In this document: one piece after another, positions 22,600 through 34,814 of the stretch
How positions within the stretch are numbered: the stretch's first letter is position 1
How the letters are laid out: each line of letters begins with the position of its first letter
Made by a program: the position numbers and the translations under genes
Origin: Agapanthus africanus
Lineage: Eukaryota > Streptophyta > Magnoliopsida > Asparagales > Amaryllidaceae
Length of the DNA stretch: 64,000 nt
Direction: 5' to 3'
NCBI GenBank assembly: GCA_030015575.1
Contig: CM057338.1
Location: 827,010,353 to 827,074,352 of the forward strand
The notes under the pieces: model-generated
The model's input: only the letters and a program-made list of their open reading frames with translations
Databases searched by the model: none
What the model was told of the DNA's origin: nothing

Positions 22600-25500
22600 C
22601 GAAGAAAATTTGCGAGTATATGGGAGACGTGACAACAATACTGCACTACTTAGAGTTATACGTGGCATGCTGGAGAGTCAACAGCAGTAGACCGAATTGC
22701 TACAAGGGGGCATACTTGCTTCTCAGCAGACTGCTACTGCGGCCCTGAACAAGGTGGCTGAGGTTCGTGAAGGTAGACGCAGCGTCGCCGATTTCAGGAG
22801 ACTACAGCCGGCAGTTTTCACTGGCGCGGGCGGACCACTGGATGCTGAGCAGTGGATTGTCGACATGGAGAATTTGCTGTCAGCCGCCCAGGTTCCTGTA
22901 GAGGACAGAGTGGATATAGTCAAGATTCAACTGCAGGATATTGCTAGAATTTGGTAGCTCGCAGAAGAGAACAGGTTGAAGAAACCAATTGCATGGACTG
23001 ATTTCTCTACTGCTTTCCTTGAGAAATTCTTTCCCAAATCGGCCAGGATCGAGATGGAACAGCAATTTATCAGTCTTCGTCAGAGAGATCGCACAGTGGA
23101 CGAGGTAGTGGCTGAGTTTATCCGACTCAGTCGTTTTGCTCCTTCAATGGTAGCCCAGGAAGAGGATAGGGCTAGAAGATTCTTACAGTATCTCACTCTG
23201 GAAATACAGGAGAAGTTAGCTTCACATGATCTTGGGACTTATTCAGAAGTATTAAATGCGGTCCGCAGAATTGAGACAGTTATGGATAAGAGGAAGAAAC
23301 TTCAGAGTGGAAGATTTAAACGGCCCATGAGTCAAATTTCAGGAAGGATTCCAGTTAGACAGCATGGGGGAGTTCAGATGAAGCGTACCGCAACCCCACC
23401 ACAACGGGAACCTCCAGTTTGTGGATACTGTCGGATATCGGGACACGTCGAGAGAAATTACCGTCGTGCTAAGGGTCTATGTCTGATTTGTGGTGCTAGT
23501 GACCATCAGATTGGGAGTTGTCCTAGGAGAGCAGAGCGCAACCAACCTCAGAAAGGACTTGTCCCTCAGGAGCAACTTTTTGATCAGAGGCAAGGAAACA
23601 CAGGTCGTGGACAGGGACGGGCCTTTACCCTGACAACTGAGCAGGCGGAAGCATCGGAGGATGTCGTTTCAGGTACCATTCTAATTTATTCTGTTCCTGC
23701 TAGAGCACTTTTCGATTCCGGGGCTTCACACTGTTTTATATCCTTGGATTTTGCCACAATACATTCTATTGCACACAAAACACTGACTAGAGGTTGGGAC
23801 ATTCACACTAGAAATGGAGTAGTTACCACCAACCTAGAGTGCAAACTTTATCCGGTTGTGATTTGCGGCAGGAAGCTTTTCGCAGATTTCCTGTTGATTG
23901 GGACCGGTAGTTATGATGTCGTCTTAGGAATGGATTGGTTGGGCACATTTCACGCACATATTGATTGTCGGGCCAAAACTGTAAACTTTCGTATTCCTAA
24001 CCACCCAGAGTTCGTGTTCACTAGAGGGAGCAAATCTCTGGGACCCATAAAGTGTAGAGCAAAGCCGACGTGCGACATGCTAGCGTCAATGGAGGTTGAT
24101 ATGAGTTCGGCACCGGTCGTAGTTCGGGAATTTTTGGATGTCTTTCCTGAGGACTTACCCGGCTTACCCCCGCCTCGTGCTTTGGGGTTTTCGATAGAAT
24201 TATTGCCAGGAACGACACCAATTTCTAAGTCACCCTACAGGATGGCACCAGTAGAATTGGCAGAATTGAAAAAGCAGATAGAAGACCTCCTCAACAAAGG
24301 ATTCATTCGCCTGAGTACTTCTCCGTAGGGCGCTCCAGTTTTGCTAGTAAAGAAGAAGGACGGCTCGTTACGCATGTGCATCGATTACCGAGAGTTGAAC
24401 CGGGTTACGATTAAAAACAAGTACCCTATACCTCGGATCGATGATTTGTTCGATCAATTATAAGGTGCTCGAGTGTTCTCTAAGTTGGATCTTCGGTCGT
24501 GGTACCATCAAGTTCGTGTTAAAGCGGAGGATGTATGCAAGACAGCCTTCAGAACTTGATACGGTCATTATGAATTCTTGGTAATGCCATTTGGTGTTAC
24601 TAATGCCCCAGCCGTGTTCATGGATTTAATGAACCAAGTTTTCTCTCAGTACCTTGATCAGTTTGTCGTAGTTTTCATCGACGACATTCTTGTGTACTCC
24701 AAAAGCAAGGAGGAGCATGCCGAGCATTTGAGGATCATGTTGCAGATACTGAGACAAGAAAAGTTATAGGCCAAGCTTAGTAAATGCGAATTTTGGCTTG
24801 ATCAAGTTCAATTTTTGGGCCATATCGTTTCTGGAGACGGTATATCAGTAGATCCGGCGAAGATTGAGGCGGTGAAGGATTGGCCGGCACCAAAGTCAGT
24901 AGCAGAGATTAGAAGTTTCTTGGGACTCGCAGGCTACTACCGCAGATTTGTAAAAGATTTTGCACAAGCGGCTGAGCCATTAACAAGACTTACTCGAAAG
25001 GGGGTACCATTCGTATGATCAGAAGAGTGCAACTGAGCGTTCGAATTATTGAAGGAGAAACTCACAACTGCACCCATATTGACCGTACCAGATGGGACAG
25101 GAGGACTGGTGATTCATAGTGACACTTCCGGCAAGGGGCTAGGCTGTGTCTTGATGCAACGTGGGAGTGTTGTCGCTTATGCCTCACGTCAACTAAGAAC
25201 GCACGAGAAGAATTACCCAACTCATGATTTAGAGTTGGCCGCTGTAATCTTTGCTTTGAAGATTTGGAAGCATTATTTTTTAGGAGAACGAGTGGAAATT
25301 TTTACGGACCACAAGAGTTTGAAATATGTATTCATGCAGAAGGAGCTAAATATGAAACAGCGTAGGTGGTTGGAGTTCATGGCTGATTATGATATTGATT
25401 TGCAATATCGTCCCGGAAAAGTAAATGTGGTACCGGATGCTCTCAGTCGGAGACCAACAGCGATGTGGTTGACTGGCCAGAAGGAACTCATTGATGAATT

Positions 25501-26998
25501 TCGAAGACTCAATTTAGAAGTGGTAGAGCAGGGGACGCACGGACAATATTGGCAACTGCAGGTGCAGTCTTCGTTAGTTGATCGTATTAAAGCTGCACAG
25601 GCTGGGGACCCGCAATTGCAGAAGCTCCACGGGTTAGTAGAGGCAGGATTGAGGACAGATCTATTGATAGAAGAAGATGGCTCATTAAGATTCGACAGTC
25701 GATTATGCGTGCCAAAGGGCGAGATTCGAGATGAAGTGTTGAAGGAAGCACACAGTTCAGCTTATTCGGTGCACCCGGATGGCACCAAGATGTATAGGGA
25801 TGTTAAACAACACTTTTGGTGGAATGGCATGAAGAGAGAGATTTCCCGCTATGTGTCAAAATGCTTAGTGTGCCAGCAGGTGAAGGCCGAACATCAGTGA
25901 GTGGCCGGCCTGTTGCAACCACTTCCCATTCCCTAGTAGAAGTGGGAACACATCACTATGGACTTCGTGATGGCTTTACCACGGAGTCATAAGGGCAATA
26001 ATGCTATTTGGGTCATCGTCGACCGTCTCACAAAGGCGGCCCATTTTCTACCCTTTCGAGTGGGACAATCGACGGAGACATTGGCAGAGAAATATATGCA
26101 AGAGATCGTACGGTTGCATGGGGTGCCTATCATTATAGTATCGGACCGAGACACGAGATTCCTTTCACATTTCTGGAGAAGCTTACAAGAGATTTTAGGC
26201 ACTCATCTCCGTTACAGCACAGGTTACCATCCCCAGACTGACGGACAGTCTGAACGTACGATACAGATATTAGAAGATATGTTGAGAGCCTGTATGCTAG
26301 ATTTCAAGGGATCATGGGAGGATCATCTTCACTTGAGGGAATTCTCGTATAATAACAGCTATCAGGAGAGTATCCAGATGGCACCGTTCGAAGCACTTTA
26401 CGGACGTAAATGCCGTTCCCCACTTTGCTGGGATGATGTGGGGGTGCGAAGATTACTAGGACCGGAGCTTGTAACCCAAACAGTTGAGAAAGTCCAGTTG
26501 ATCAGGGACCGTATCAAGGCAGCACAAGATCGTCAGAAGAGCTGGGCGGATACTAGTCAAAGACCTCTTGAGTTTGGAGTAGGAGATCATGTCTTCCTTA
26601 AGATTTCGCCGACTCGAGGAGTGATTAGATTCGGTAGTCGTGGGAAACTCAGTCCCCGATTTATCGGACCATTCGAGATTGTGGAACGCGTTGGAGTAGT
26701 GGCATACAGATTGGCCTTACCACCTTCTTTGGCTGGTGTGCACGATGTATTCCATGTATCACAGTTGCGTCGGTACGTTCGCGATGACAGTCATGTTCTC
26801 GATCATTCTGAATTAACCTTGAGCACTGATCTCTCGTATGAAGAGCAACCTACAGCTATTGTCGACCGTAAGGAGAAAGTATTGAGAAACAAGATCATCC
26901 CTTTAGTTCTTGTATCTTGGGGCGGACGTTCTCGTGGGGAATCAACTTGGGAGCGTGAGGACAAGATTCGTCAAATGTACCCACACCTGTTTTCTTGA
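22600..26998 (+). pseudogene. Chromovirus gag-pol polyprotein, one frame with nonsense codons
   Basis: A single reading frame runs without a frameshift from about 22625 to the stop at 26996-26998. Gag comes first (FRRLQPAVFTG near 22790), followed by two zinc knuckles (23420-23530; the first has Tyr in place of its last Cys). Protease follows with DSGASHC at 23714, RT with FIDD at 24674, and RNase H from about 25070 (SDTSGKGLG). Integrase comes next, with a zinc motif near 25780-25880 and a core from 25955 (MDFVMALPR ... SDRDTRF). The tail from about 26850 resembles the degenerate chromodomain of the Tekay lineage. Stops lie at 22688, 22955, 24326, 24461, 24557, 24767, 25016, 25034, 25898, 25934 and 25937. 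Gag's exact start is unclear. Confidence 0.93.
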
Positions 26999-27039
26999 TC
27001 TTGTAGTCGTCCTTCCAATTTCGAGGACGAAATTTTCTG

Positions 27040-27053
27040 TAAGGTGGGTAGGA
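27040..27053 (+). other. Polypurine tract, chromovirus
   Basis: AAGGTGGGTAGGA lies directly before the 3' LTR start TGTAACAGCCC. Confidence 0.88.
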
Positions 27054-29629
27054 TGTAACAGCCCTATTTGAATGCAGTAGTCCAAGATTTTTATCAAGAT
27101 TCTTTTTACATAATTTTAGAACCTTTAATTGGCTGCTAATATATTTTATTTTGAATTTTTACTGTAACCAATTTTGATATGGGAAAATATTCAGTTTTTA
27201 TATTATATAAATAATATTTTCTTAGTGGCAGCAAAATAACATTTTTTGCGTATCAGTATACTGTTAATATGAGAACAAAAAAATCTGTGCTGAATCTCTA
27301 AATGCAACCAATTGAAGATATGTATCTTTATAAATATATTTATAAAATTAGTTTTTATATACAAAACAAATCTCTCTCTCTCTCTCATACTCGCATCTCT
27401 CTCTCTCCCCTGCTGCTCCTTAAATTTCCTTTTCTGACCCCGACCCCTCCTCTCGCCACCATCACCGCCGCAGACCCCGACCCCTCCTCTCGCCTCCATC
27501 AACGCCGCGACCCTCGCCTCCCACTCCTCCCTCCTTCGCCGTCGCCTTCGCCTTCGCCCTCGCCCTCGTCCTCATCCCACCGACGTCGCCCCATCCCTCG
27601 TCGCGACCACAACCCCAGCAATCTGCATAGAGCCCTCGTCTTCGCCTCGCAGCTGCTCCCCTCTCTCCTCCTCCGACGACGTCGCCTGCTCCACCATCAG
27701 CCCAACCTTTCCATCGCCAGATCTGAACCCTCGACGCTTCCTCGGCTCGACCCAGGACTCATCCAAACCCTAGCAACTGCGACGATCATCCTCTGTAAGC
27801 TTTCCCTGATATCTGTTTCCTTTTCAAAAAAAATAGGAAATAAATAAATAAAATGATATGATCAGTGAACAACTGAAGGGGAAAATTAGTATCAAACCCC
27901 TAAATTGAGATAATTGTGTTTTGGTTATGTGACAATGTTTATGTAGATATTTATGGTTAATCGATGAAATTTATCTAGGCGGATCGTATAACTCGGATCC
28001 AAAGTCGCACCTTAGCTGAGATCGTGCCCCGCATTTTCGTACATCGTTTTCCGTAATCATTATTCTCAGGCAAGTACTCTTGCTCTTTTCATTTTTGTCG
28101 ATGCAACATCAGCGATTATCTAAATTAGTTCTTAACCTGTACAAGTTTGGATATTAGAGAAAAGAGGTTTCTTTCACAGTTTTATCATCTGTCCTTATCG
28201 GAACACTTGCTGATATATTGCTGACTGTTAACTTGCAACTACAAAACTTCATTATAAATTAGGTGCAATTTAGTTGTATAAAATATTGTTAAATTTTCCC
28301 CCTAAAGTATAAGTGAGTATAGGCATAAAGTTATGAACTTTTTCTAAGGCTAATGGTCACATAAATTTTTCCCCATCGAGCTATACCTGAAAACCATTTC
28401 TTTTGCTAAGTACCAACTGCTGCTTGCTTTTCCTTTATGTGATGCTATGACATGATTACTATGCACAAGAATCCTTTTACATGCTTTATACACATTCGAG
28501 ACTCATATTGATTTACATGTATAGAACACCTTGATTTGACATGCCTATTCATGATCCTTATTATTTATTTTAAAATGAAATCATTAATTAGAATGCTAGA
28601 CTACATGCTATGACACCACTATTCACCAGTTTTATTTCCATACAATTACCATACCACAAGTTCCTGTCTTTTCAGCATTCTTAATTAGTGATTTTAATCT
28701 TTACCATAGCAGCTATAAATACGTGGGTGTTGGGGTAGTTTGAGTGTGTGTTGTACAACAGGATCTCAGGAGTCCCATGCCGGCAGCTCGTACCGGGCTA
28801 TAGCGGTCTCTTGATTACAGCTCATACCGGGCTATAGCGGTCTCATGTTTACAGCTCGTACCGGGCTATAGCGGTCTCATGTTTACAGCTCGTACCGGGC
28901 CATAGCGGTCTCTTGTTCATTCCATAGTTGAGCCCGTGTTTCCTAGCCCCTGGGGCACCACTCTTGGGTTAGGAGTACTCCTGCAGAGGTTGACGCACAC
29001 ACTCGAGCTTACGTTAGGATAGTTTACCTTTTAGTGACCAGTTAGGTTATGGCCTGACCCCTTACATACATGTTTCATAGTGTTAATGCATCTAATTATT
29101 TATATACCTGTTTTTCTTGCTCACCGGGCTTCACTTTTTCATATATTCATGTTATTATGCTACACACACACTTTATACGTTGAGTACTTGCTGAGATGTT
29201 CTGACATCCCTGAGATTTGCCATCTCAGGTTTAGAGACAGATTTGCAGGCTGAGCAGGATCAGAGCGGCTACCAAGACTTTGCTGAAGATCAGTAATCTT
29301 AGGTTTATTTCCTTTTCAATTAACTTTTAGCATGTGCGCCCTTATGGGACATTAGGACTTATGTATCTCTTTCGGATCTTATTTTATTCCGAATCTTTTG
29401 TTTTGGATCTTTAATTGCATCTATTATCTAGTGGACCCATTTTTAGGATTTCTTGTGGTTTCATTGCAGCATGATTATCAGTATTATTTCTTTTGGTATT
29501 GGATTTTATTTTTGACAAGTTAATCTAGACAGCCTTATGTGACTATGGAAGGACTTTTCCTTACCGTAGGTAGCACGGCTGGCCTTCGTCGCTTTCCGTA
29601 TTCCATATTTTGGGAAGCGGGGCGTGACA
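27054..29629 (+). repeat. 3' LTR of the chromovirus
   Basis: The LTR is 2576 bp, the partner of 19720-22246, with a 34-bp tandem array at 28783-28918. The long ORF at 27302-27847 is a Ser/Pro-rich stretch in the LTR leader and is not a gene. Confidence 0.95.
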
Positions 29630-29634
29630 ATGTA

Positions 29635-32083
29635 CATGGATTGGGATAATCCCAACATCTGTTTAGATCTATCTCTATAGATCTTAATCGCTAGGATGTA
29701 GGAGGCATCACCTAGATCTTTCATGGGGAACTTGTGTTATAAGAAGAGCTTGACCGAGTGTAGCATAGGAACATTGTTTCCTATCAAGAGTATGTCATCC
29801 ACGTACAATACGAGGAAGACAACCTTACTCTCTACTACCTTCTTGTATATACACGGTTCATCAACATTTTTGATGAAGTCAAACTCTTTGACTGCTTCAT
29901 AAAAACAGATGTTCCAGCTCCGCGACGCCTGCTTTAATCTATAGATATATTTAAGCAGCTTGCACACGCTTCCGCTACTTCCACTATCTACGAAGCCCTC
30001 TGGCTGTGTCATGTACACGCCCTCTTCTAAATCACCATTTAGAAAAGCGGTATTGACGTCCATCTGCCAGATTTCGTAGTCATGGTATGCAGCAATGGCA
30101 AGTAAGATCCTGATGGATTTAAGCATAGCCACTGGAGAAAAGGTTTCATCATAATCGACACCAGGTCGTTGACGAAAACCTTTTGCAACAAGTCTAGCTT
30201 TGAAAGTCTCAACTTTTCTATCTACACCAATTTTCTTCTTAAAGATCCACTTGCTCCCGATGGCTTTTACCCCTTCAGGAGAAACTTCCAAAGTCCATAC
30301 TATGTTGGTGTACACGGATTCCATCTTGGATCACATAGCATCCAGCCATTTCACAGAGTCTCCACTTGTGATGGCCTGCTCGAAACTAGTTGAGTCATCA
30401 TCTTCCATGATGCAATTCTAGCTCCCACCGTCTATAAGAAAACCGTAGTATCTCTCAGGTGGATGAGAAACCCTACTAGATCCGCGGAATGGCTGGGGTT
30501 CTTCGGGGATTATTGAATCCTCTGGTTCTACCAAATTGTTAGTTATATTTTGTGTAAGCTGGAACTTCTTCCAGTTCTACCTCATTGTCACTAATTTCTT
30601 TCACAAGAAATTCCTTTTCTAAAAAGGTGGCATATTGAGAAACAAACACATTTTGTTCCTCGGTGTGGTAGATGATATATCCTTGTGAATTCTTTGGATA
30701 TCCTACAAACTTACATAGAACTGGTCTTGCCTCGAGCTTATCCGAATTTTGATTTTTGACATAGGCCGGATAACCCCATATCTTAACTCGTTTAAGATAC
30801 GGTCTCTTTCCACTCCATATCTCATATGGTGTTTTAGGCACAGATTTTGATGGAACTTGATTCAATAGGTATGCGGATGTCTCAATCGCATAACCCCAAA
30901 AAGAAATAGGTAACTCAGCAGTACTCATTATAGAGCGCACCATATCTAATAAGGTGCGATTCCTCTGCTCCGATACTCCGTTGTGCTGTGGTGTATACGG
31001 AGGAGTAAGCTGGGAGAGAATCCCATTCTCTTTTAAATAATCCAGAAATTCCATGCTTAAGTATTCTCCTCCCCGATCAGATCGAAGGATTTTAATACTT
31101 TTACTCGTTTTGTTCTCTACTTCGCACTTATATTACTTGAATTTCTCAAAAGCTTCAGACTTGTGTTCCAACAAGAACACATGTCCGAACCTTGAGAGAT
31201 CATCGGTGAATGTAATAAAGTATGGGGAACCATTCCTGGCATGTGTAGACATAGGACCGCATACATCACTACGTATCAGTACCAAGAGTTCAATAGCTCT
31301 TTCTCCGTGTCCAGTAAATGGAGTTTTGGTCATTTTACCTTTGAAACATGACTCACAAGTTTCATAAGATGTAAATTCGAACGGATTCAAATATCCATCT
31401 TTATGCAACTTAGCTAGTCTTTTCGCATTGATATGACCTAGTCTACAATGCCACAAGTAGGCTTCGTTCATTTCTGAACTCTTCCTCTTGTGTGTGTTCT
31501 GTATGTTTAGAACTGTCATTTGATTTAGAACGTATATACCATTATATAATGTACCATACCCAATCAACACTTGATTTAGAAAAATGTCCATAACATTGTC
31601 CTCTAATATGAAATTATATCATTCTTTAGTTAGCAAAGAAACTGATATAATGTTACACATCATCTTTGGTACGTAGTAACAGTCGTTCAGAATCAATGTA
31701 TTACCTGTTGGTAACACTGGGTGATATTCGCCAACTGCTTTGGCTGCAACAATTGCACCATTCCCTACTGTTAGAGACTTATCACTTTTTTCCAGTTCTC
31801 TACCTCTCTTCAGCCTACGTAATAAATTACATACATGGGATCATGATCCGGTATCCAATACCCAGGATGTAGAGCAAACTAAAAAACAGTTCTCAGTTAT
31901 GAACACACCCGAAGACGATGCACCAACATGCTTATTCTTCATTCGGGTGGCGTGAGAATCTGGGTATTCCCCTATTCCTTGCTCAGACTTATGGCAGTCA
32001 TAAGATAGAGCGGAACCTAGCCCAGTATAATAAGTAGGTTCGGTCAATACATCCATATTATCATCTTGATTAAGGCGTGTCAT
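29635..32083 (-). pseudogene. Outer copia pol: protease, integrase, RT
   Basis: Minus-strand copia pol. Protease starts with WVLDTGS near 31845. The zinc-binding block NEAYLWHCRLGHIN is near 31480, and the integrase core runs from about 31310 to 30540 (SDVCGPMSTHARNG, TPQHNGVSEQRNRTL). RT is at 30324-29737 with AFLNGDLEE near 30040 and YVDD near 29800. MKDLGDASYILAIKIY at 29724 continues across the chromovirus insertion into 19719-18909. The protease and integrase parts share a frame and RT is shifted. Stops include one right after DTGS. Upstream of the protease is only a short degenerate stretch, not a recognisable gag domain. Confidence 0.9.
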
Positions 32084-32532
32084 TGGTCGCTACCTAGAGA
32101 GAGAGAGAGAGAAGGAAACGCATTAGCGTGCGCTCTTTGCAAGATTAGATTGGTTATTATTTTATCTAACAGGATGGCTCCCACTGTTTTATCAAATCTT
32201 CCTTTAAACCGTAAAAGGTAAGATTAACCGGGATTAATTACACCCTACAAGTTTGCTAACTGGTCAGCCAGGCCAGTGTCGGTACTCTAAGAGAGGTTCT
32301 CCGTGCTTTCGCATGAACCTAATTAAAATAAACCTCGTTTTCCTAGATGCATAACCACGTTGACACCTTTCTAAACACCTACTGGATCAGCTAATTGTAA
32401 AGTGTAGAACTCTACCAGGAGTAACTCTTACTCACAGTGGGTATCGGGATCCAACTATCATATAGAAGGTATGCAATCTCATTGCAAATTTCAACAATTG
32501 AAATTCCCAATAATTGTTTTTACCCCTAACCA
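32084..32532 (-). other. Non-coding stretch between protease and stem-loops, outer copia
   Basis: This is where gag would be expected, but I see no gag-like frame. It holds a GA repeat (32095-32113) and blocks shared with the inner copia at 11180-11490, for example the region around GCGTGC. The sharing shows the layout is a family trait rather than a private deletion. Confidence 0.6.
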
Positions 32533-32735
32533 CTTATGACCTTAACAAGGTTAACAAATCATAAGCGCTAGTCAAGTTCAACCCGTCATTTCTTGATTGG
32601 ATTAAACCCACCCGTACGATCCTTAATATAGTCAACAAAGTCGTACGACTACCCTAATCCAATCGCATCATATGGTTACAGATAAGCATTAATTAGCTAC
32701 CGCACACTACGCCTTAACATAGTCAACAAACGTAG
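32533..32735 (-). other. Three stem-loops with a shared loop, outer copia leader
   Basis: These correspond to 11499-11708 in the inner copia. Arms on the + strand are CTTATGA/TCATAAG (32533-32539, 32559-32565), CGTACGA/TCGTACG (32613-32619, 32641-32647) and CTACG/CGTAG (32707-32711, 32731-32735). The loops are 19-21 bases of the form CCTTAACATAGTCAACAAA. Spacing (80 and 94 bp) nearly equals that in the inner element (83 and 97). CGTACG is its own reverse complement, so the second hairpin alone is weak evidence. Confidence 0.7.
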
Positions 32736-34659
32736 CACGAATACTAAATGGCACTTATCTGAAATGACAGAGGGCTACGGCTAGTTTAGAAGAAAACCTT
32801 TAACGTAATGAACTTGATATTGTTGTAGAATCAAGTGATTTGAAAAGGGAGTGTTTTTGTAGCTTTTACTAGTTTCGCTAAAGAGGTCACTCCCGGTGAA
32901 GGGATCTCGGCTCTTTCATCATCGAATGAGGTGCTGGATATTCATCAAGGAATACCACTATGAAAAACAAGAACTAAAGAAGCTATTAAAACAAAATCGA
33001 GTGGGTTGTAGCATTTGCTAGTTTTTCTAAAGAGGTCACTCCCGGTGAAGGGATCTCGGTTTTTTCCTCATCGAATGAGGTGCTGGATATTCATCAAGGA
33101 ATACCACTATGCAAAGCAAAAAACTAGAGCTACCTTTTTAAAATTTCGATTTTACAACATATTTAGGTTTCTTTTCTTTTCATTAACCTCATTAATGAAG
33201 TCCCATCATTTAATGTTTTCTAAACATCACAGAAAAAGAAACGAAAATAGAACGTACGCTTATGCCATCCACATTCGCCACGGGGCCCCGTCTTCACCGT
33301 TATGTTACTTAACTAATGACAGAGCGGGGGATGGACTAGCGCGGGTGCAAAATATAAGCAACGTTTATTATATATAGCATTCGTCTCACGCAGTTATATG
33401 ATCACATCACAGAACCAAGCAGCAGAAGCAACATATGAAATATTAGATATACTAAGAGGTCCGTGTTTTAAATTTAGCCAGAAATGTAAAACACGGATTC
33501 CACAGTCGTGATGAATAGCCAAACCCACATCCTTAGACCCCTACGAGAGCGGCAAGTAACCCTGCCAATTCTAAAGTTAGGAAACCCGGTCTCGACTCCT
33601 CGATATGGTCTCCCACTGGACTCTAGAACCTGGTTACTTATGCTCCCCGCTTTGGGTCTATCCTAATGCGAAAAAGTAAATAATATACATCAGTGATGAC
33701 ATCATCCTCAACCTGGAAGTGCCCCAATAAAAGAATATTACATACAGATTTTACATGAATGAAAATGAAAAACTCTCATCTCATATAAAAAAAACCCGGC
33801 TATTCAATCACGACGATCCAATATAACATATCAGCAACACATAACATCACAGTCATCAACGTAAGTAAATACGAGTATCCCAAATTTCATTGACATATAG
33901 CAACGAGATTTAGGATACTCTACATATTACACTTACGGTCGCAGAAAAGAAATAAAAAACTATAATAATTAGAATCTGCAATATCCTTAGACATCATAAA
34001 CCTGGAATATCTCATATTCCGAATTTCATGCCTAACTTATAAAACTTGCATTTTAGTCTCAAATTGAAAACTCTTTTCAATTACTTATTGGATAATTCAA
34101 CAAGATTCCCGACTTAGTGATCGCGTACAATACGCGATTGCGACGGAGTTTTGATCCGAATCAATTCTCCGTGGCAATCGATCAAACGAGACTAAACGAC
34201 TAGGTTTACAATATACTAACTAGTTTTCACAAAACTAATTATTATGGATTCCAGAAAATTGTATCACATATCATCATAATCTATACGACGCTAAACATTT
34301 GATCGATTTAACAAACACCACAAATCACAGAGAGCTCAACAGCTTGAGTCTCATTAAAAACATCTAGAAAGTGCAAAATCTAACAGTAGAGAAGTATAAG
34401 AAAAATCAAACTACAAAACCCCAAACTTGAGGTGGAACCGTGGCCAAAATAGGGTTCGTGCCGCGGTTCCGCGGCTCTTTGAGGGAATTAGGGTATGAAA
34501 TTTCTTGGGGCTCCATATGAAACCCTGCACGTTTTTCTGCATATTTTTAATATCAAAAATTTCAACTTTTGAAAATCGACAGAAACTTGAAAAACCCGGG
34601 CTTCGAAAAATCGATCGAACACTTTAACACCGTAAAGACCTACCCAAATATTCTAGCTT
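32736..34659 (-). other. Non-coding 5' leader of the outer copia
   Basis: No gene is seen. Two copies of a roughly 145-bp block (about 32875-32965 and 33022-33115) share CACTCCCGGTGAAGGGATCT and GAATGAGGTGCTGGATATTC. A unit with CCCCTACGAGAGCGGCAAGT lies near 33538. A GC-rich patch around 34435-34480 with GAACCGTGGCC matches 15985-16030 in the inner copia. Confidence 0.7.
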
Positions 34660-34672
34660 GGCTCTGATACCA
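34660..34672 (-). other. Primer-binding site (initiator tRNA-Met), outer copia
   Basis: The minus strand reads TGGTATCAGAGCC directly after the LTR end GGCTTTCA. Confidence 0.92.
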
Positions 34673-34814
34673 TGAAAGCCAGGCAGCCACTGCTGGGTTC
34701 CTTAGCACTCTCACTAGGTTTTATAAGGCATCGGGTATGCAATTTTAAAAAAATCTAGTGTGCCAAGAAACCCATTACCGAGGATCTAACTAGAGAATTA
34801 GAACATAATACGTA
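34673..34814 (-). mobile_element. Stub of the outer copia 5' LTR
   Basis: About 142 bp of LTR end survives (minus strand ends TGCCTGGCTTTCA). Blocks such as ATGCAATTTTAAAAA are shared with the 3' LTR near 4190, but overall similarity is lower than expected for two LTRs of one element. The remainder is replaced by a gypsy LTR at 34815, and no continuation is found at 37080. Confidence 0.6.

Larger units (their letters stand above)
19720..29629 (+). mobile_element. Complete Ty3/gypsy chromovirus (Tekay/Del-like), TSD ATGTA
   Basis: This full-length plus-strand element is flanked by perfect 5-bp duplications ATGTA (19715-19719, 29630-29634) and inserted in the outer copia's RT. Its LTRs are 19720-22246 and 27054-29629, both TGTAACAGCCC ... 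GGGGCGTGACA. It has a tRNA-Met primer site, one long gag-pol frame and the typical chromovirus 3' end, where a GAGGACGAAATTTTC block precedes a GGTGGGTAGGA purine tract. The order protease, RT, RNase H, integrase and chromodomain-like tail fits the Tekay/Del lineage. It cannot make its proteins because of many nonsense codons. Confidence 0.95.

Noticed and set aside
27302..27847. Long ORF (181 codons) rich in Ser and Pro
   Set aside because: It lies wholly in the 3' LTR of the chromovirus, is low-complexity sequence from a pyrimidine-rich leader, and the 5' LTR counterpart is disrupted.
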